In this document: piece after piece, positions 17,304-25,120 of the stretch | Position numbering within the stretch: the stretch's first letter is position 1 | Layout of the letters: the number at the start of each line of letters is the position of its first letter | Origin: Acidimicrobiia bacterium | GTDB taxonomy: Bacteria > Actinomycetota > Acidimicrobiia > Acidimicrobiales > Poriferisodalaceae | Direction of reading: 5' to 3' | Assembly (NCBI GenBank): GCA_022821985.1 | Contig: JAJECP010000011.1 | Location: 1 to 64,000, forward strand | DNA: 64,000 nucleotides | Program-made: the position numbers and the translations under genes | The notes under the pieces: generated by a model | What the model was told of the DNA's origin: nothing | Database searches by the model: none | What the model saw: only the letters and a program-made list of their open reading frames with translations

Positions 17304-19898
17304 TCACAGGCGAACGCGCTGGTTGGCGGGGTCGTAGAAGCTACGGATCGAGGGCGTGGCGGCAATGCGGCGGCCGGCGATCTCGATGTCGAAGCTGCCG
17401 GCTTCCAGCCAGGACTTGGTGACGGCCTGGGGTTCGGGGTCGGCCGCGGTCAGGTGCGTCACGTAGCCCATCGCCAGGCAGCGGTCTTCGGTGTAGCTCC
17501 ACATGGCCGAGGTGACCCGGCCGACGAGCTCGCCGTCGCGGCGGATCGGTTCGTCGTGGTAGGCGAGCAGGTCGGGGTCTTCGAGACGGAACTGGATGAG
17601 ACGGCGTGTGCGGGGCTCGTGGCGCTGTGCCTCCAGCGCGGCGCGGCCGATGAAATCCCGCTGCTTGTCCCACGCGATCGCGAAGCCCAGACCGGCCTCC
17701 AGCGGCGTGTCCTCGTCGCTGATGTCGTGGCCCCAGTGGCGGTAGCCGCATTCCAGGCGCAGAGTGTTCATGGCGTGATAGCCGGCGTGCGCTAGATCCA
17801 GACCGTCGGCGGCCGCGGCGGCGTTCCGCAGCGCCTCGTACACCGCAACCGCTCGCTGGTTGGGCACATAGAGCTCCCAGCCGAGCTCGCCCACGTAGCT
17901 CATGCGAACGGCCAGCACCTCCATCGGGCCGGCTGCTGTCGCGACGTCGATGTGCTGAGCGCTGCCGAAGCCGAACGACTCGTTGTCGAGCGGAGCGTCG
18001 GTGACGCGGCTCAGCAGCTCGCGTGAGCACGGCCCCATCAGCCCCAGCACCGCCCAGTCGTCAGTGACGTCGGCGATCTCGACATCTCTGCCTCGACAGT
18101 GGCGCCGCAGCCATGCCCAGTCTCGGGTCTGGCAGGCAGCCGACGTGACCACCCAGAAGTCGTCATCGCCGAGCCGGGTGACGGTCAGGTCGGCTTCGAT
18201 GCCGCCGCGCTCGTTGCACCACTGGGTGTAGACGGCACGCCCGTCGGGCACATCGACGTCGGCGACGCTGAGCGTGTCGAGCACATCCAGTGCGTCTGGG
18301 CCCCGCACCGTGAACTTGACGAACGACGACTGATCGAACACCGCCACGCCGTTGCGGACGGCATCGCACTCGCGGCCTGCGTTGGCCCACCAGTTCTGCT
18401 TGCCGTAGCTGTAGCGGTACTCCCGCTCCTGGCCGGGGTCGGCGAACCAGTTGGCCCGCTCCCAGCCCGCCGTCTCGCCGAACACGGCGCCCGCCGCATC
18501 CATGGCGTCGTGCAGTGCCGAGCGGCGCTGGTCACGGGCGCTCGTGTACTGGAAGAACGGCCAGTGCATCGCATACAGCAGCCCCAGGCTCTCGCTGATG
18601 CGCTCGGCCAGGTAGCCGTTGTCGGCCTGGAATGGCATGGCGCGCCGGATGTCGACCGCTGAGAGGTCCATCGGCGGGTGCCGATCGGCGATCCAGTCGG
18701 CCAGCACCCAGCCAGCTCCGCCAGCGGACTGGATGCCGACGGAGTTGAAGCCGGCCGCCACGAAACAGCCGTCGACCTCGGGCGCCTCGCCGAGGTAGTA
18801 GGTGCCGTCGGGAGTGAACGATTCGGGACCGTTGAAAAACAGCTGCACGCCGCAGTCGGCCAGCGCCGGCACCCGATGGCATGAGCGCTCGAACACCGGC
18901 CCGACGTGGTCCCAGTCTTCCGGCAGCGTCCCGAACTTGAAGTCGCGGGGAATACCGTCGAGACGCCATACCTTGGCTTCCGGTTCGAAGAAGCCGACCA
19001 TGAGCTTGCCGGTCTCTTCCTTGAAGTATGTGTAGTTCGTGGGGTCGCGCACGATGGGCGTAGAGGTGTCGAGGCCTTCGAGCGGCTCGGTGACCACGTA
19101 GAAGTGCTCGCACGCCTGCAGCGGCACGTTCACCCCGATCTGAGCGGCGAGGTGCCGAGTCCACATGCCGGTGGCCAGCACCACGGTCTCGGTCTCGACG
19201 AGGTGGTCGCCCCCGGCGGCGTCACCGGTGCCGCTCGCGGCGCCGGGTGTCAACTCAGTCCGGACGCCGCAGATGGCGCCGTTGCGGGTCTCGAGCCCGG
19301 TGACCGCGACTCCCTCGATGATCCGGCAGCCGTGCGCGCGTGCGCCCTTGGCGAGCGCCACCGTGGCGTCCACCGGCGAGACCAAGCCGTCGTCTGGCAG
19401 GTACAGCGCTCCTACCAAGTCGTCGGTGCGCATCAGCGGCCACATCTGCGACAGCTCGTCCATGTCGAGCTCGCGGGACTCGACACCGATGGACCTGCCC
19501 ATGGATGCGCCGCGCAGGATCTCCTCCCAGCGCTCGCCGTCGGATGCCACCGAGATCGAGCCCGGCGCCCGGAATCCCGTGGCCTGACCCGTCTCGTCCT
19601 CGAGCGCTTCGAACAAGCGCACGGTGTAGGTGGCCAGCTTGGTCAGGCTGTAGGTCGACTTGAGCTGCGCTGCTAATCCGGCCGCGTGCCAGGTCGTGCC
19701 CGAGGTGAGCTGGTTCTGCTCCAGCAACAACACGTCGGTGATGCCTCGCCGCACCAAGTGGTACGCAACCGCGCAGCCCACGACACCGCCGCCCACGACG
19801 ACCACTTCGGCACGATCTGGGATCGTGCGATTGGGCCCGGCACGATCCGGGATCGTGCGATCGCCAGGGGCGCGCCCGGGTGATATCTGTTCTGCCAT
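17304..19898 (-). CDS. Second dimethylglycine/sarcosine dehydrogenase-type FAD oxidase with GcvT domain
   Basis: The 864-residue product has the same architecture as the enzyme at 11-14 kb: FAD Rossmann motif VVGGGVVGCA (34-43), flavin-linking His71 in SGTTWHAAG, DAO domain to about 420, linker, then a GcvT folate-binding domain with SYVGELGWELYVP and LRLECGYRHWGHD. Expected reaction: oxidative N-demethylation with one-carbon transfer to tetrahydrofolate. The first 30 residues are an odd extension made of a ten-residue duplicated unit (RTIPDRAGPN-like) coded by two tandem palindromes; the true start may lie inside, but no better start codon is obvious before the Rossmann fold. Ten bases separate it from the upstream hydroxyacid oxidase, so they form one operon. 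Confidence 0.88.
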   Translation of the reverse strand: MAEQISPGRAPGDRTIPDRAGPNRTIPDRAEVVVVGGGVVGCAVAYHLVRRGITDVLLLEQNQLTSGTTWHAAGLAAQLKSTYSLTKLATYTVRLFEALEDETGQATGFRAPGSISVASDGERWEEILRGASMGRSIGVESRELDMDELSQMWPLMRTDDLVGALYLPDDGLVSPVDATVALAKGARAHGCRIIEGVAVTGLETRNGAICGVRTELTPGAASGTGDAAGGDHLVETETVVLATGMWTRHLAAQIGVNVPLQACEHFYVVTEPLEGLDTSTPIVRDPTNYTYFKEETGKLMVGFFEPEAKVWRLDGIPRDFKFGTLPEDWDHVGPVFERSCHRVPALADCGVQLFFNGPESFTPDGTYYLGEAPEVDGCFVAAGFNSVGIQSAGGAGWVLADWIADRHPPMDLSAVDIRRAMPFQADNGYLAERISESLGLLYAMHWPFFQYTSARDQRRSALHDAMDAAGAVFGETAGWERANWFADPGQEREYRYSYGKQNWWANAGRECDAVRNGVAVFDQSSFVKFTVRGPDALDVLDTLSVADVDVPDGRAVYTQWCNERGGIEADLTVTRLGDDDFWVVTSAACQTRDWAWLRRHCRGRDVEIADVTDDWAVLGLMGPCSRELLSRVTDAPLDNESFGFGSAQHIDVATAAGPMEVLAVRMSYVGELGWELYVPNQRAVAVYEALRNAAAAADGLDLAHAGYHAMNTLRLECGYRHWGHDISDEDTPLEAGLGFAIAWDKQRDFIGRAALEAQRHEPRTRRLIQFRLEDPDLLAYHDEPIRRDGELVGRVTSAMWSYTEDRCLAMGYVTHLTAADPEPQAVTKSWLEAGSFDIEIAGRRIAATPSIRSFYDPANQRVRL
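19810..19858. repeat. Two tandem 30-bp units, each containing a perfect hairpin
   Basis: GCACGATC-TGG-GATCGTGC (19810-19828) recurs 30 bases on as GCACGATC-CGG-GATCGTGC (19840-19858). Both lie in the first codons of the dehydrogenase gene. They could be a recent tandem duplication, a protein-binding site inside the coding region, or a repetitive palindromic element. The duplication is direct observation; the role is unknown. Confidence 0.75.
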
Positions 19899-19908
19899 CA
19901 GTGCCGCC

Positions 19909-21147
19909 TCAGACGCGTTCGAGCAAGTCGGGGGTGAGGTCCGCGGTGGAGCGAACGCCGTTCAGGCGCATCGTGCGGGTCATCCCCTCGACGAAGTAGT
20001 TGAGCACCCAGTCGACGCCGGTCTCGCCAGCGGCGCCAAGGGCATACAGGTACGCCCGGCCGATCATCGCCGAGTCGGCGCCCAAGGCCAGGGCCTTCAC
20101 GATGTCGCTGCCGCGCCGGATTCCGCCGTCGCAGATCACCTCGCAGCGATCGCCGACCGCCTCGCGGATCGCCGGCACGCACTCCACCGGCGCGGGCGCC
20201 CCGTCGAGCTGGCGCCCGCCGTGATTCGACACGATCACTGCGTCGAGCTCCATGTCGGCGGCGATCTTGGCGTCGTCGGGCGACAGCACGCCCTTCAGCA
20301 TCACCGGGCCGTCCCAGCGCTCGCGGAACCACTCGATGTCATCCCACGACAGCGATGGATCGAATTGGCTGTTGATGTAGTCGGCCAGCGCCACGGCATC
20401 GCCGCCGTCGCCGCCCGTTGCTCCCTCGCAATTCGAGAATTTGATCGGCTCGTTGCTGAGGAAGTCCAGCAGCCAGCGGGGGTGCATCAGCCCGTCGATG
20501 ATCGTGTCGGGGCCCAGCTTGGGCGGAAGGCTGAAGCCGTGCCGGACGTCGCGCTCGCGGCGACCGAGCACCGCAGTGTCGACGGTGATCATGATGGCCT
20601 CGTAGCCGGCCGCCGCAGAGCGCTTCAGCAGATCGGCCATCAGCTCGCGGTCGCGCCAGACGTACACCTGGAAGAACTTCCTGCCGTCGCAGACATCAGC
20701 GACCTCCTCCACCGAGCGCGTCCCCATGGTCGACAGCGAGTACGGGATGCCGGCGCGTTCGGCAGCGCGGGCCACGGCCAGCTCTCCCTGAGAGTGGGCG
20801 ATGCGGTCAAAACCGGTCGGTGCGATCACGAGCGGGATCGGCACTTCTTGGCCGAGCACTTTGCCCGAGATGTCCACCTCAGTCACGTCTCGCAGCACTC
20901 GGGGCCGGAATTGCCAACGGTGATATGCAGAGACGCTGCGCTCGGCGCTGACCTCGTCTTCCGCGGCTCCGTCGATGTAGTCGAAGCAGCCGCCCGGCAT
21001 GCGGCGCTTGGCCATGCGGCGCAGGTCAGACACGTCGGCGGCGCGGATCAGGTGCCGTTTGTCTGCATCGCGTTCGAACTCGCCGAACTGCATGACGCTG
21101 CGGGCCGTTTCGCAGGCCTGCGATACCCATTTCGTCAACCCCGCCAT
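19909..21147 (-). CDS. FMN-dependent alpha-hydroxy-acid oxidizing protein (lactate/glycolate oxidase family)
   Basis: The product (412 residues) carries the FMN-dependent hydroxyacid oxidase signature: FDYIDGAAEDE near the start, PLVIAPTGFDRI, QVYVWRDRELMADLL, DTAVLGRRERD, the catalytic SNHGGRQLD segment and ICDGGIRRGSDIVKALALGADSAMIGRAYLY for phosphate binding. The family oxidises L-lactate, glycolate, mandelate or similar acids. ATG 21147 is used; an in-frame ATG at 21093 is an alternative, giving a length closer to 394. It heads an operon with the dimethylglycine-dehydrogenase-like gene 10 bases downstream. Its start is only 24 bases from the divergent aminotransferase start, so the promoters must overlap or lie within coding sequence. 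Confidence 0.9.
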   Translation of the reverse strand: MAGLTKWVSQACETARSVMQFGEFERDADKRHLIRAADVSDLRRMAKRRMPGGCFDYIDGAAEDEVSAERSVSAYHRWQFRPRVLRDVTEVDISGKVLGQEVPIPLVIAPTGFDRIAHSQGELAVARAAERAGIPYSLSTMGTRSVEEVADVCDGRKFFQVYVWRDRELMADLLKRSAAAGYEAIMITVDTAVLGRRERDVRHGFSLPPKLGPDTIIDGLMHPRWLLDFLSNEPIKFSNCEGATGGDGGDAVALADYINSQFDPSLSWDDIEWFRERWDGPVMLKGVLSPDDAKIAADMELDAVIVSNHGGRQLDGAPAPVECVPAIREAVGDRCEVICDGGIRRGSDIVKALALGADSAMIGRAYLYALGAAGETGVDWVLNYFVEGMTRTMRLNGVRSTADLTPDLLERV

Positions 21148-21164
21148 GAACGCGAACTCTACGA

Positions 21165-21180
21165 TGTGGCGATGGCCACA
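21165..21180 (+). promoter_or_regulatory. Hairpin holding the aminotransferase start codon in its loop
   Basis: TGTGGC-GATG-GCCACA forms a six-bp stem with the ATG (21172-21174) in the loop, and no ribosome binding site precedes it. This could influence initiation of a nearly leaderless mRNA. Chance occurrence is possible. Confidence 0.35.
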
Positions 21181-22461
21181 AACGCCGAACTGGCGGAGCG
21201 CTACCGCGCGATCCTGCCCAGCTTCATCAGCCCGCTGTACGAGCGTCCGGTCTCGATCGACCGCGGCGAAGGGAGCTACGTCTTCGACAACGAAGGCACC
21301 CGCTACCTGGACTTCTTCGGCGGGATCCTCACCACCATGATCGGCCACGCCAATCCCGTCGTAGTCGAGGCCGTGCAGGCCCAGGCAGCCAAGGTGATGC
21401 ACACCTCGACGCTGTATCTGAACGAGGAGATGATCTCGTTCGCCGAAGAAGTGGCCGCCGTCTCGGGCATCCCCGACCCCCGGGTGCTGTTCACCACGTC
21501 GGGCAGCGAGGCCAACGACACCGCGATCCTGCTGGCAACCAACTATCGCAACAGCAACCAAGTGCTGGCGATGCGCAACAGCTATCACGGCCGATCGCTC
21601 ACGGCCCAGGCGATCACCAGCCACCGCGCCTGGTCCACCAGCAGCTACAGCGGGCTCGACGTGCAGTTCGTGCAGGGCGGCTACCGGCTGCGCAGCCCGT
21701 TCCGGCAGCTCGACGATGACGCCTTCACCAATGCCTGCGTGGAGGATCTCGTCCAGCTCATCGACATGACCGATTCCGGCGGCTTCTCGGCGCTCATCGC
21801 CGAGCCCATCCAGGGCGTCGGCGGCTTCGCCACGCCGCCCGACGGCTTCTTCGGGGCCATGGGCAAGGTGCTGCACTCGGAGGGGATCCTGTTCATCTCC
21901 GATGAGGTGCAGTCGGGCTGGGGTCGCACCGGCGAGCACTTCTGGGGTTATGAGGCCCACGGCATCACGCCCGATGCGATCACCTTCGCCAAGGGCGTCG
22001 GCAATGGCATCACCCTGGCGGGCATCGTGGCCCGGGCCGAGCTGATGAACTGCCTGACGCGCAACTCGATCACCACGTTCGGAGGGAACCCGCTCTCGAC
22101 CGCGGCAGGGCGGGCCACGCTGCGCTACCTGCTCGAGAATGACCTCCAGGCCAACGCTGCCGCTCGCGGGGCACAGATGCACGAGCGCCTGGCCCCCGTG
22201 TGCGACGCGTCACCGCACGTGGCCGAGCTCCGCGGCAAGGGGCTGATGCAGGGTCTCGAGTTCTGCCACGCCGGCAGCATCGAGCCCGACGCCGCCACCA
22301 CCGCAATGGTGCTCGAGTCCGCCAAAGACCGCGGCCTGCTCGTGGGCAAGGGCGGCCTCTACGGCAACGTCATCCGCATCACGCCGATGCTGAACGTGAC
22401 TGAAGCCGAGCTGGACGAGGGCCTCGACATCCTCGTGCAGGTGATCGAAGCGCTCGACTGA
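21172..22461 (+). CDS. Class III pyridoxal-phosphate aminotransferase
   Basis: The 429-residue product has the class III fold: YLDFFGGILTTMIGHANP, TSGSEANDTAILLA for cofactor phosphate binding, YHGRS, the ISDEVQSGWGRTG segment with its PLP-binding Asp, and the Schiff-base Lys in FAKGVGNGITLAG. The sequence resembles alanine-glyoxylate aminotransferase 2/omega-amino acid transaminases. Paired with a hydroxyacid oxidase, which can produce glyoxylate or other 2-oxo acids, a role in transamination of a 2-oxo acid is plausible but not proven. ATG 21172 is the first codon giving the family N-terminus; the open frame upstream is antisense to the oxidase. Its last 34 codon bases plus the stop recur 2.5 kb downstream as a 39-bp direct repeat. 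Confidence 0.9.
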   Translation: MATNAELAERYRAILPSFISPLYERPVSIDRGEGSYVFDNEGTRYLDFFGGILTTMIGHANPVVVEAVQAQAAKVMHTSTLYLNEEMISFAEEVAAVSGIPDPRVLFTTSGSEANDTAILLATNYRNSNQVLAMRNSYHGRSLTAQAITSHRAWSTSSYSGLDVQFVQGGYRLRSPFRQLDDDAFTNACVEDLVQLIDMTDSGGFSALIAEPIQGVGGFATPPDGFFGAMGKVLHSEGILFISDEVQSGWGRTGEHFWGYEAHGITPDAITFAKGVGNGITLAGIVARAELMNCLTRNSITTFGGNPLSTAAGRATLRYLLENDLQANAAARGAQMHERLAPVCDASPHVAELRGKGLMQGLEFCHAGSIEPDAATTAMVLESAKDRGLLVGKGGLYGNVIRITPMLNVTEAELDEGLDILVQVIEALD

Positions 22462-22466
22462 GCCGA
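22428..22466 (+). repeat. 39-bp direct repeat, left copy (3' end of aminotransferase gene)
   Basis: Bases 22428-22466 are identical to 24902-24940. This copy contains the final codons (ILVQVIEALD), the stop codon and five following bases of the aminotransferase gene. The repeats bound a 2.47-kb segment and may mark recombination or insertion at the gene's 3' end. Confidence 0.9.
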
Positions 22467-22604
22467 ACATCGTCTGCCGAGCCTCAGACCAAGCAGGCGG
22501 TGGCGACGAATCGCCCATGCCTCACGCCGACAGAGCGTCAAATCCGCTGGTCAGGGTTGGTTTCGGGCTGTATCTGAAAAGCCACCCCGCAGCCCATACG
22601 GGAT

Positions 22605-23012
22605 GTGATCAAGGCGGGAGTTTGCACCGCTCTATTGGCTACCGTCATGGTGGCAATCGTCAAGAGCAAAGGCAAGATCGCCAAGGCCGCCCCGTTCGCC
22701 ACGAATGTGTACACAGTGGCGGAAGCGGGCGGGTGCACGCTTGTGGTTGTGGCTCTGAATGCCGTCACTGCGGATGACGACGACAGCGGCACCGACGACG
22801 ACAGCGGCGGTTCCAACCAGCAGCCGACGCCGGACCCGGACGATCCCGACGGCGACTACGACGGCGACGGCAAGACCACGGCCGAGGAAGCAACCGAGGC
22901 AGCCATCAAACACCAAGCCGGCGAGATCACCGACGCGGAGTACACCCGGATTCTCAGAAGGTACTGGTGCGGCAGCGGCGACCCGTCCTACACGTCCTAC
23001 TGCAGCGAGTGA
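22605..23012 (+). CDS. Small secreted or anchored Asp-rich protein with dockerin/EF-hand-like motif
   Basis: The 135-residue product starts at GTG 22605 with a hydrophobic Ala/Val segment (residues 6-18), followed by a second mildly hydrophobic stretch and a low-complexity Asp/Ser/Gly linker. The segment DPDDPDGDYDGDGKTTAEEA resembles a calcium-binding EF-hand/dockerin-like loop, and the last residues hold a Cys pair. Family and function are unknown. No good ribosome binding site precedes the GTG, so a later start (ATG 22647) is possible. It is the first gene of the repeat-bounded segment. Confidence 0.5.
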   Translation: MIKAGVCTALLATVMVAIVKSKGKIAKAAPFATNVYTVAEAGGCTLVVVALNAVTADDDDSGTDDDSGGSNQQPTPDPDDPDGDYDGDGKTTAEEATEAAIKHQAGEITDAEYTRILRRYWCGSGDPSYTSYCSE

Positions 23013-23053
23013 GGCGAAAAACGACGCTGGACACCCCAAACTACCCTGACACC

Positions 23054-23314
23054 ATGAGCGCACCCGACACGGCTGAGACGCAACCGCAGAGGCCGCCGTT
23101 TCGGTATCTGTTTTGGTATCGGTATCTGCCGGCGGTAGTCGTCATGTTGCTCATTCTGCTCGTGAGCTACGCGCTGCCTTTCGACTACTACCGCATGGCG
23201 TTTGCGCTGTTCGGGTTGGGCTTGTGCGTGCTGGTGTGCCTCGGCACGTGGACGTATGGCCGCAGAAGGTCCCGCCGCGCTGCCGACGCTATGGCAGAGG
23301 TTTCGTTGGGCTGA
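23054..23314 (+). CDS. Small two-helix membrane protein
   Basis: The 86-residue product has a short Pro/Thr-rich N-terminus, then two transmembrane helices (about 25-43 and 48-68) joined by a brief FDYYR turn, ending in a basic RRRSRRAAD cytoplasmic tail. The topology fits a small inner-membrane hairpin protein. No family recognised. ATG 23054 lacks a clear ribosome binding site; the frame is open further upstream but overlaps the preceding gene. It lies 41 bases after the dockerin-like gene and may share its transcript. Confidence 0.6.
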   Translation: MSAPDTAETQPQRPPFRYLFWYRYLPAVVVMLLILLVSYALPFDYYRMAFALFGLGLCVLVCLGTWTYGRRRSRRAADAMAEVSLG

Positions 23315-23731
23315 CATTGCGCCTGCACCCGGGGGGCTGCACGTGTGCCCCGCCGCGCAGACCGTCACGCCGCCGACTCTCGCTCGTCGCCATCTGCCGG
23401 TCCTTCACAAGTCAGCGAGACCACGACCAGAGGCGGACAATTGACCCACAGCGCCTCCGCGGCAAACTCAGACGCAGCACATCTTGGTGCCCTGACCACC
23501 CCCCGCACCCGCTCCTTTGCCAGGGAGCGTCTGACCGGTCCATTGAACATTGAAACAGCAACGTCCTGCTGCCTAGTTTCAAGGTCAGGCCACCTCCGCT
23601 ACCCGATCACCATCATCCCAGACGAAGAGCCGTTGCCGATAGACGCATTCCCGACAGAGGCAGCAGCGCAGGGGACGGCCGGGTCGGAGGCCGGTTGACC
23701 ACTCTCGGCAGGTGGCTACCGTGACAGAGTG
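23315..23731. other. Non-coding stretch, no supported gene
   Basis: About 415 bases between the two-helix protein gene and the RCC1-like gene. Several frames stay open on both strands, but their translations are Arg/Ser/Pro-rich and do not look like proteins. No clear hairpin or promoter was found. Confidence 0.5.
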
Positions 23732-24853
23732 ATGCGCCTCGCTCGTACAGGTCTCGGGATTGTGCTCCTGGCGTTGGCGACTACGGCGCTGCCCGCCGCT
23801 GGCGGCGCACACGACATTCCGGACGTAGCGGGCCGGTACAGCGCACACGCGGGCGACGGCACTGCGAAGGTGCATACATCGAAGCTGGAGTCGGGGTTGT
23901 CGTGGCGACGGGCTGCCGCTGCCGTGGCCACCGATCAACTCTCCTCGTGCGGGCTGCACGCCAGCGGCCGGATCGAATGCTGGGGCTGGGCCACAGGCTT
24001 CGGGGTGCCACCGACTGGCTCCTTCACGGCCGTCACCACCGGATTCGCGCACGCATGTGGACTAGGCATCGACGGGCGAGTCGAATGCTGGGGCATTAAC
24101 GAACTCGGACAGGCATCACCGCCGACAGGCACCTTCGCTGACATCTCCGCCGGGTTCTGGCATGCGTGCGGGCTGCTCACCGACGGGCAGATCGAATGCT
24201 GGGGCGGCAACGATCACGGACAGGCATCACCGCCAACGGGCACCTTCACAGCCGTCTCGGTCGGCGACGGTCATTCGTGTGCGCTTCGCGCTGGCGGCAA
24301 CGTCGAATGTTGGGGTGACGACGAGTACGGACAGGCGACGCCGCCGACAGACACCTTCACGGCAGTCTCGGCCGGGGCCGTACATTCGTGCGGGCTGCTC
24401 ACCGACGGGCAGATCGAATGCTGGGGTTACGACAGACGGGAGGCAGGGCCATTCCTCGATGATGTCGACCCGACGGCTGCCGGTCAGGGCCAAGACCCAT
24501 CACGTTCGACGACCGCACCTTGCGTCGCTCCGCTCTGCTTCTTGGGGCGAGCGTCACCACCCGCGGGCGCCTTCACGGCAGTCTCAGCCGGGAGCCTTCA
24601 CGGCTGCGGGCTTCGCACCGACGGGCAAGTCGCATGCTGGGGCTTCAACGAACATGGACAAGCATCACCGCCCGCGGGCGCGTTCATCGCCGTCTCCGCC
24701 GCGCTCTGGCATACGTGCGGGCTGCGCATCGGCGGCGAGATCGAGTGCTGGGGCGACGACTACTTCGGACAGGCATCACCGCCAGCAGGCCCCTTCGCCA
24801 CCGCATTCCACTTCATGTGCGTGCTGCAAGCAGAGAAGCCGAGCGCCTGCTGA
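23732..24853 (+). CDS. Secreted RCC1-like beta-propeller repeat protein
   Basis: The 373-residue product starts with a signal peptide (RLARTGLGIVLLALATTALPAAGGA). From about residue 70 to the end there are seven or so repeats of roughly 38 residues of the pattern HxCGLxxDGxIECWGxNxxGQASPPxGTFTAVSAG. This is the RCC1-like bacterial propeller type, with each blade carrying two Cys (HACGL and ECWG), probably disulfide-paired outside the cell. One blade is interrupted (about 235-270) by a non-repeat insert containing APCVAPLCFLG. DNA of the blades is repetitive with a period near 114-120 bases, so blade number may vary between strains. It starts at ATG 23732 or the adjacent GTG 23729. Role likely in surface binding; ligand unknown. 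Confidence 0.8.
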   Translation: MRLARTGLGIVLLALATTALPAAGGAHDIPDVAGRYSAHAGDGTAKVHTSKLESGLSWRRAAAAVATDQLSSCGLHASGRIECWGWATGFGVPPTGSFTAVTTGFAHACGLGIDGRVECWGINELGQASPPTGTFADISAGFWHACGLLTDGQIECWGGNDHGQASPPTGTFTAVSVGDGHSCALRAGGNVECWGDDEYGQATPPTDTFTAVSAGAVHSCGLLTDGQIECWGYDRREAGPFLDDVDPTAAGQGQDPSRSTTAPCVAPLCFLGRASPPAGAFTAVSAGSLHGCGLRTDGQVACWGFNEHGQASPPAGAFIAVSAALWHTCGLRIGGEIECWGDDYFGQASPPAGPFATAFHFMCVLQAEKPSAC

Positions 24854-24901
24854 GGCGGTGACAGCAACATGCCGGGCAGCCCTCGACGAATTGGGGCTCG
24901 G

Positions 24902-24940
24902 CATCCTCGTGCAGGTGATCGAAGCGCTCGACTGAGCCGA
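24902..24940 (+). repeat. 39-bp direct repeat, right copy (orphan aminotransferase 3' end)
   Basis: Identical to 22428-22466. Just upstream (24880-24901) the frame continues with LDELGLG, similar but not identical to the LDEGLD before the left copy, so the right copy looks like the remnant of a slightly longer, diverged aminotransferase C-terminus. No complete gene is attached. Confidence 0.9.
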
Positions 24941-25019
24941 CTGCGTTCAATCTGCCGCTGTCAGATGCAGAAGAGATGAGAAAAAGTAGCGCTGCTGAGA
25001 ATTCGCAGCACTCGCAACG

Positions 25020-25034
25020 CCGGGGGAACCCCGG
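25020..25034. terminator. GC hairpin downstream of the orphan repeat
   Basis: CCGGGG pairs with CCCCGG over a GAA loop, preceded at 24993-25010 by an imperfect 18-bp dyad centred on GAATTC. The hairpin may be the original terminator of the gene whose 3' end survives at 24902, or part of the leader of the following ATPase gene. Weak evidence. Confidence 0.35.
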
Positions 25035-25120
25035 GGTTATGCAGAATTGGGATCAGCGGCTATACAGAATGCCGGTTAGATCTCTGACTAAACTGTGATT
25101 TGAGCACTACTCTGGTTCGC

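Noticed and set aside
19660-21171. Plus-strand extension of the aminotransferase frame giving a 933-residue protein.
   Set aside because: The extra 500 residues are antisense to the dehydrogenase and oxidase genes; the conserved aminotransferase begins at ATG 21172.
21148-22182. Minus-strand extension of the oxidase frame to 757 residues.
   Set aside because: It is antisense to the aminotransferase; the oxidase family starts near 21147.
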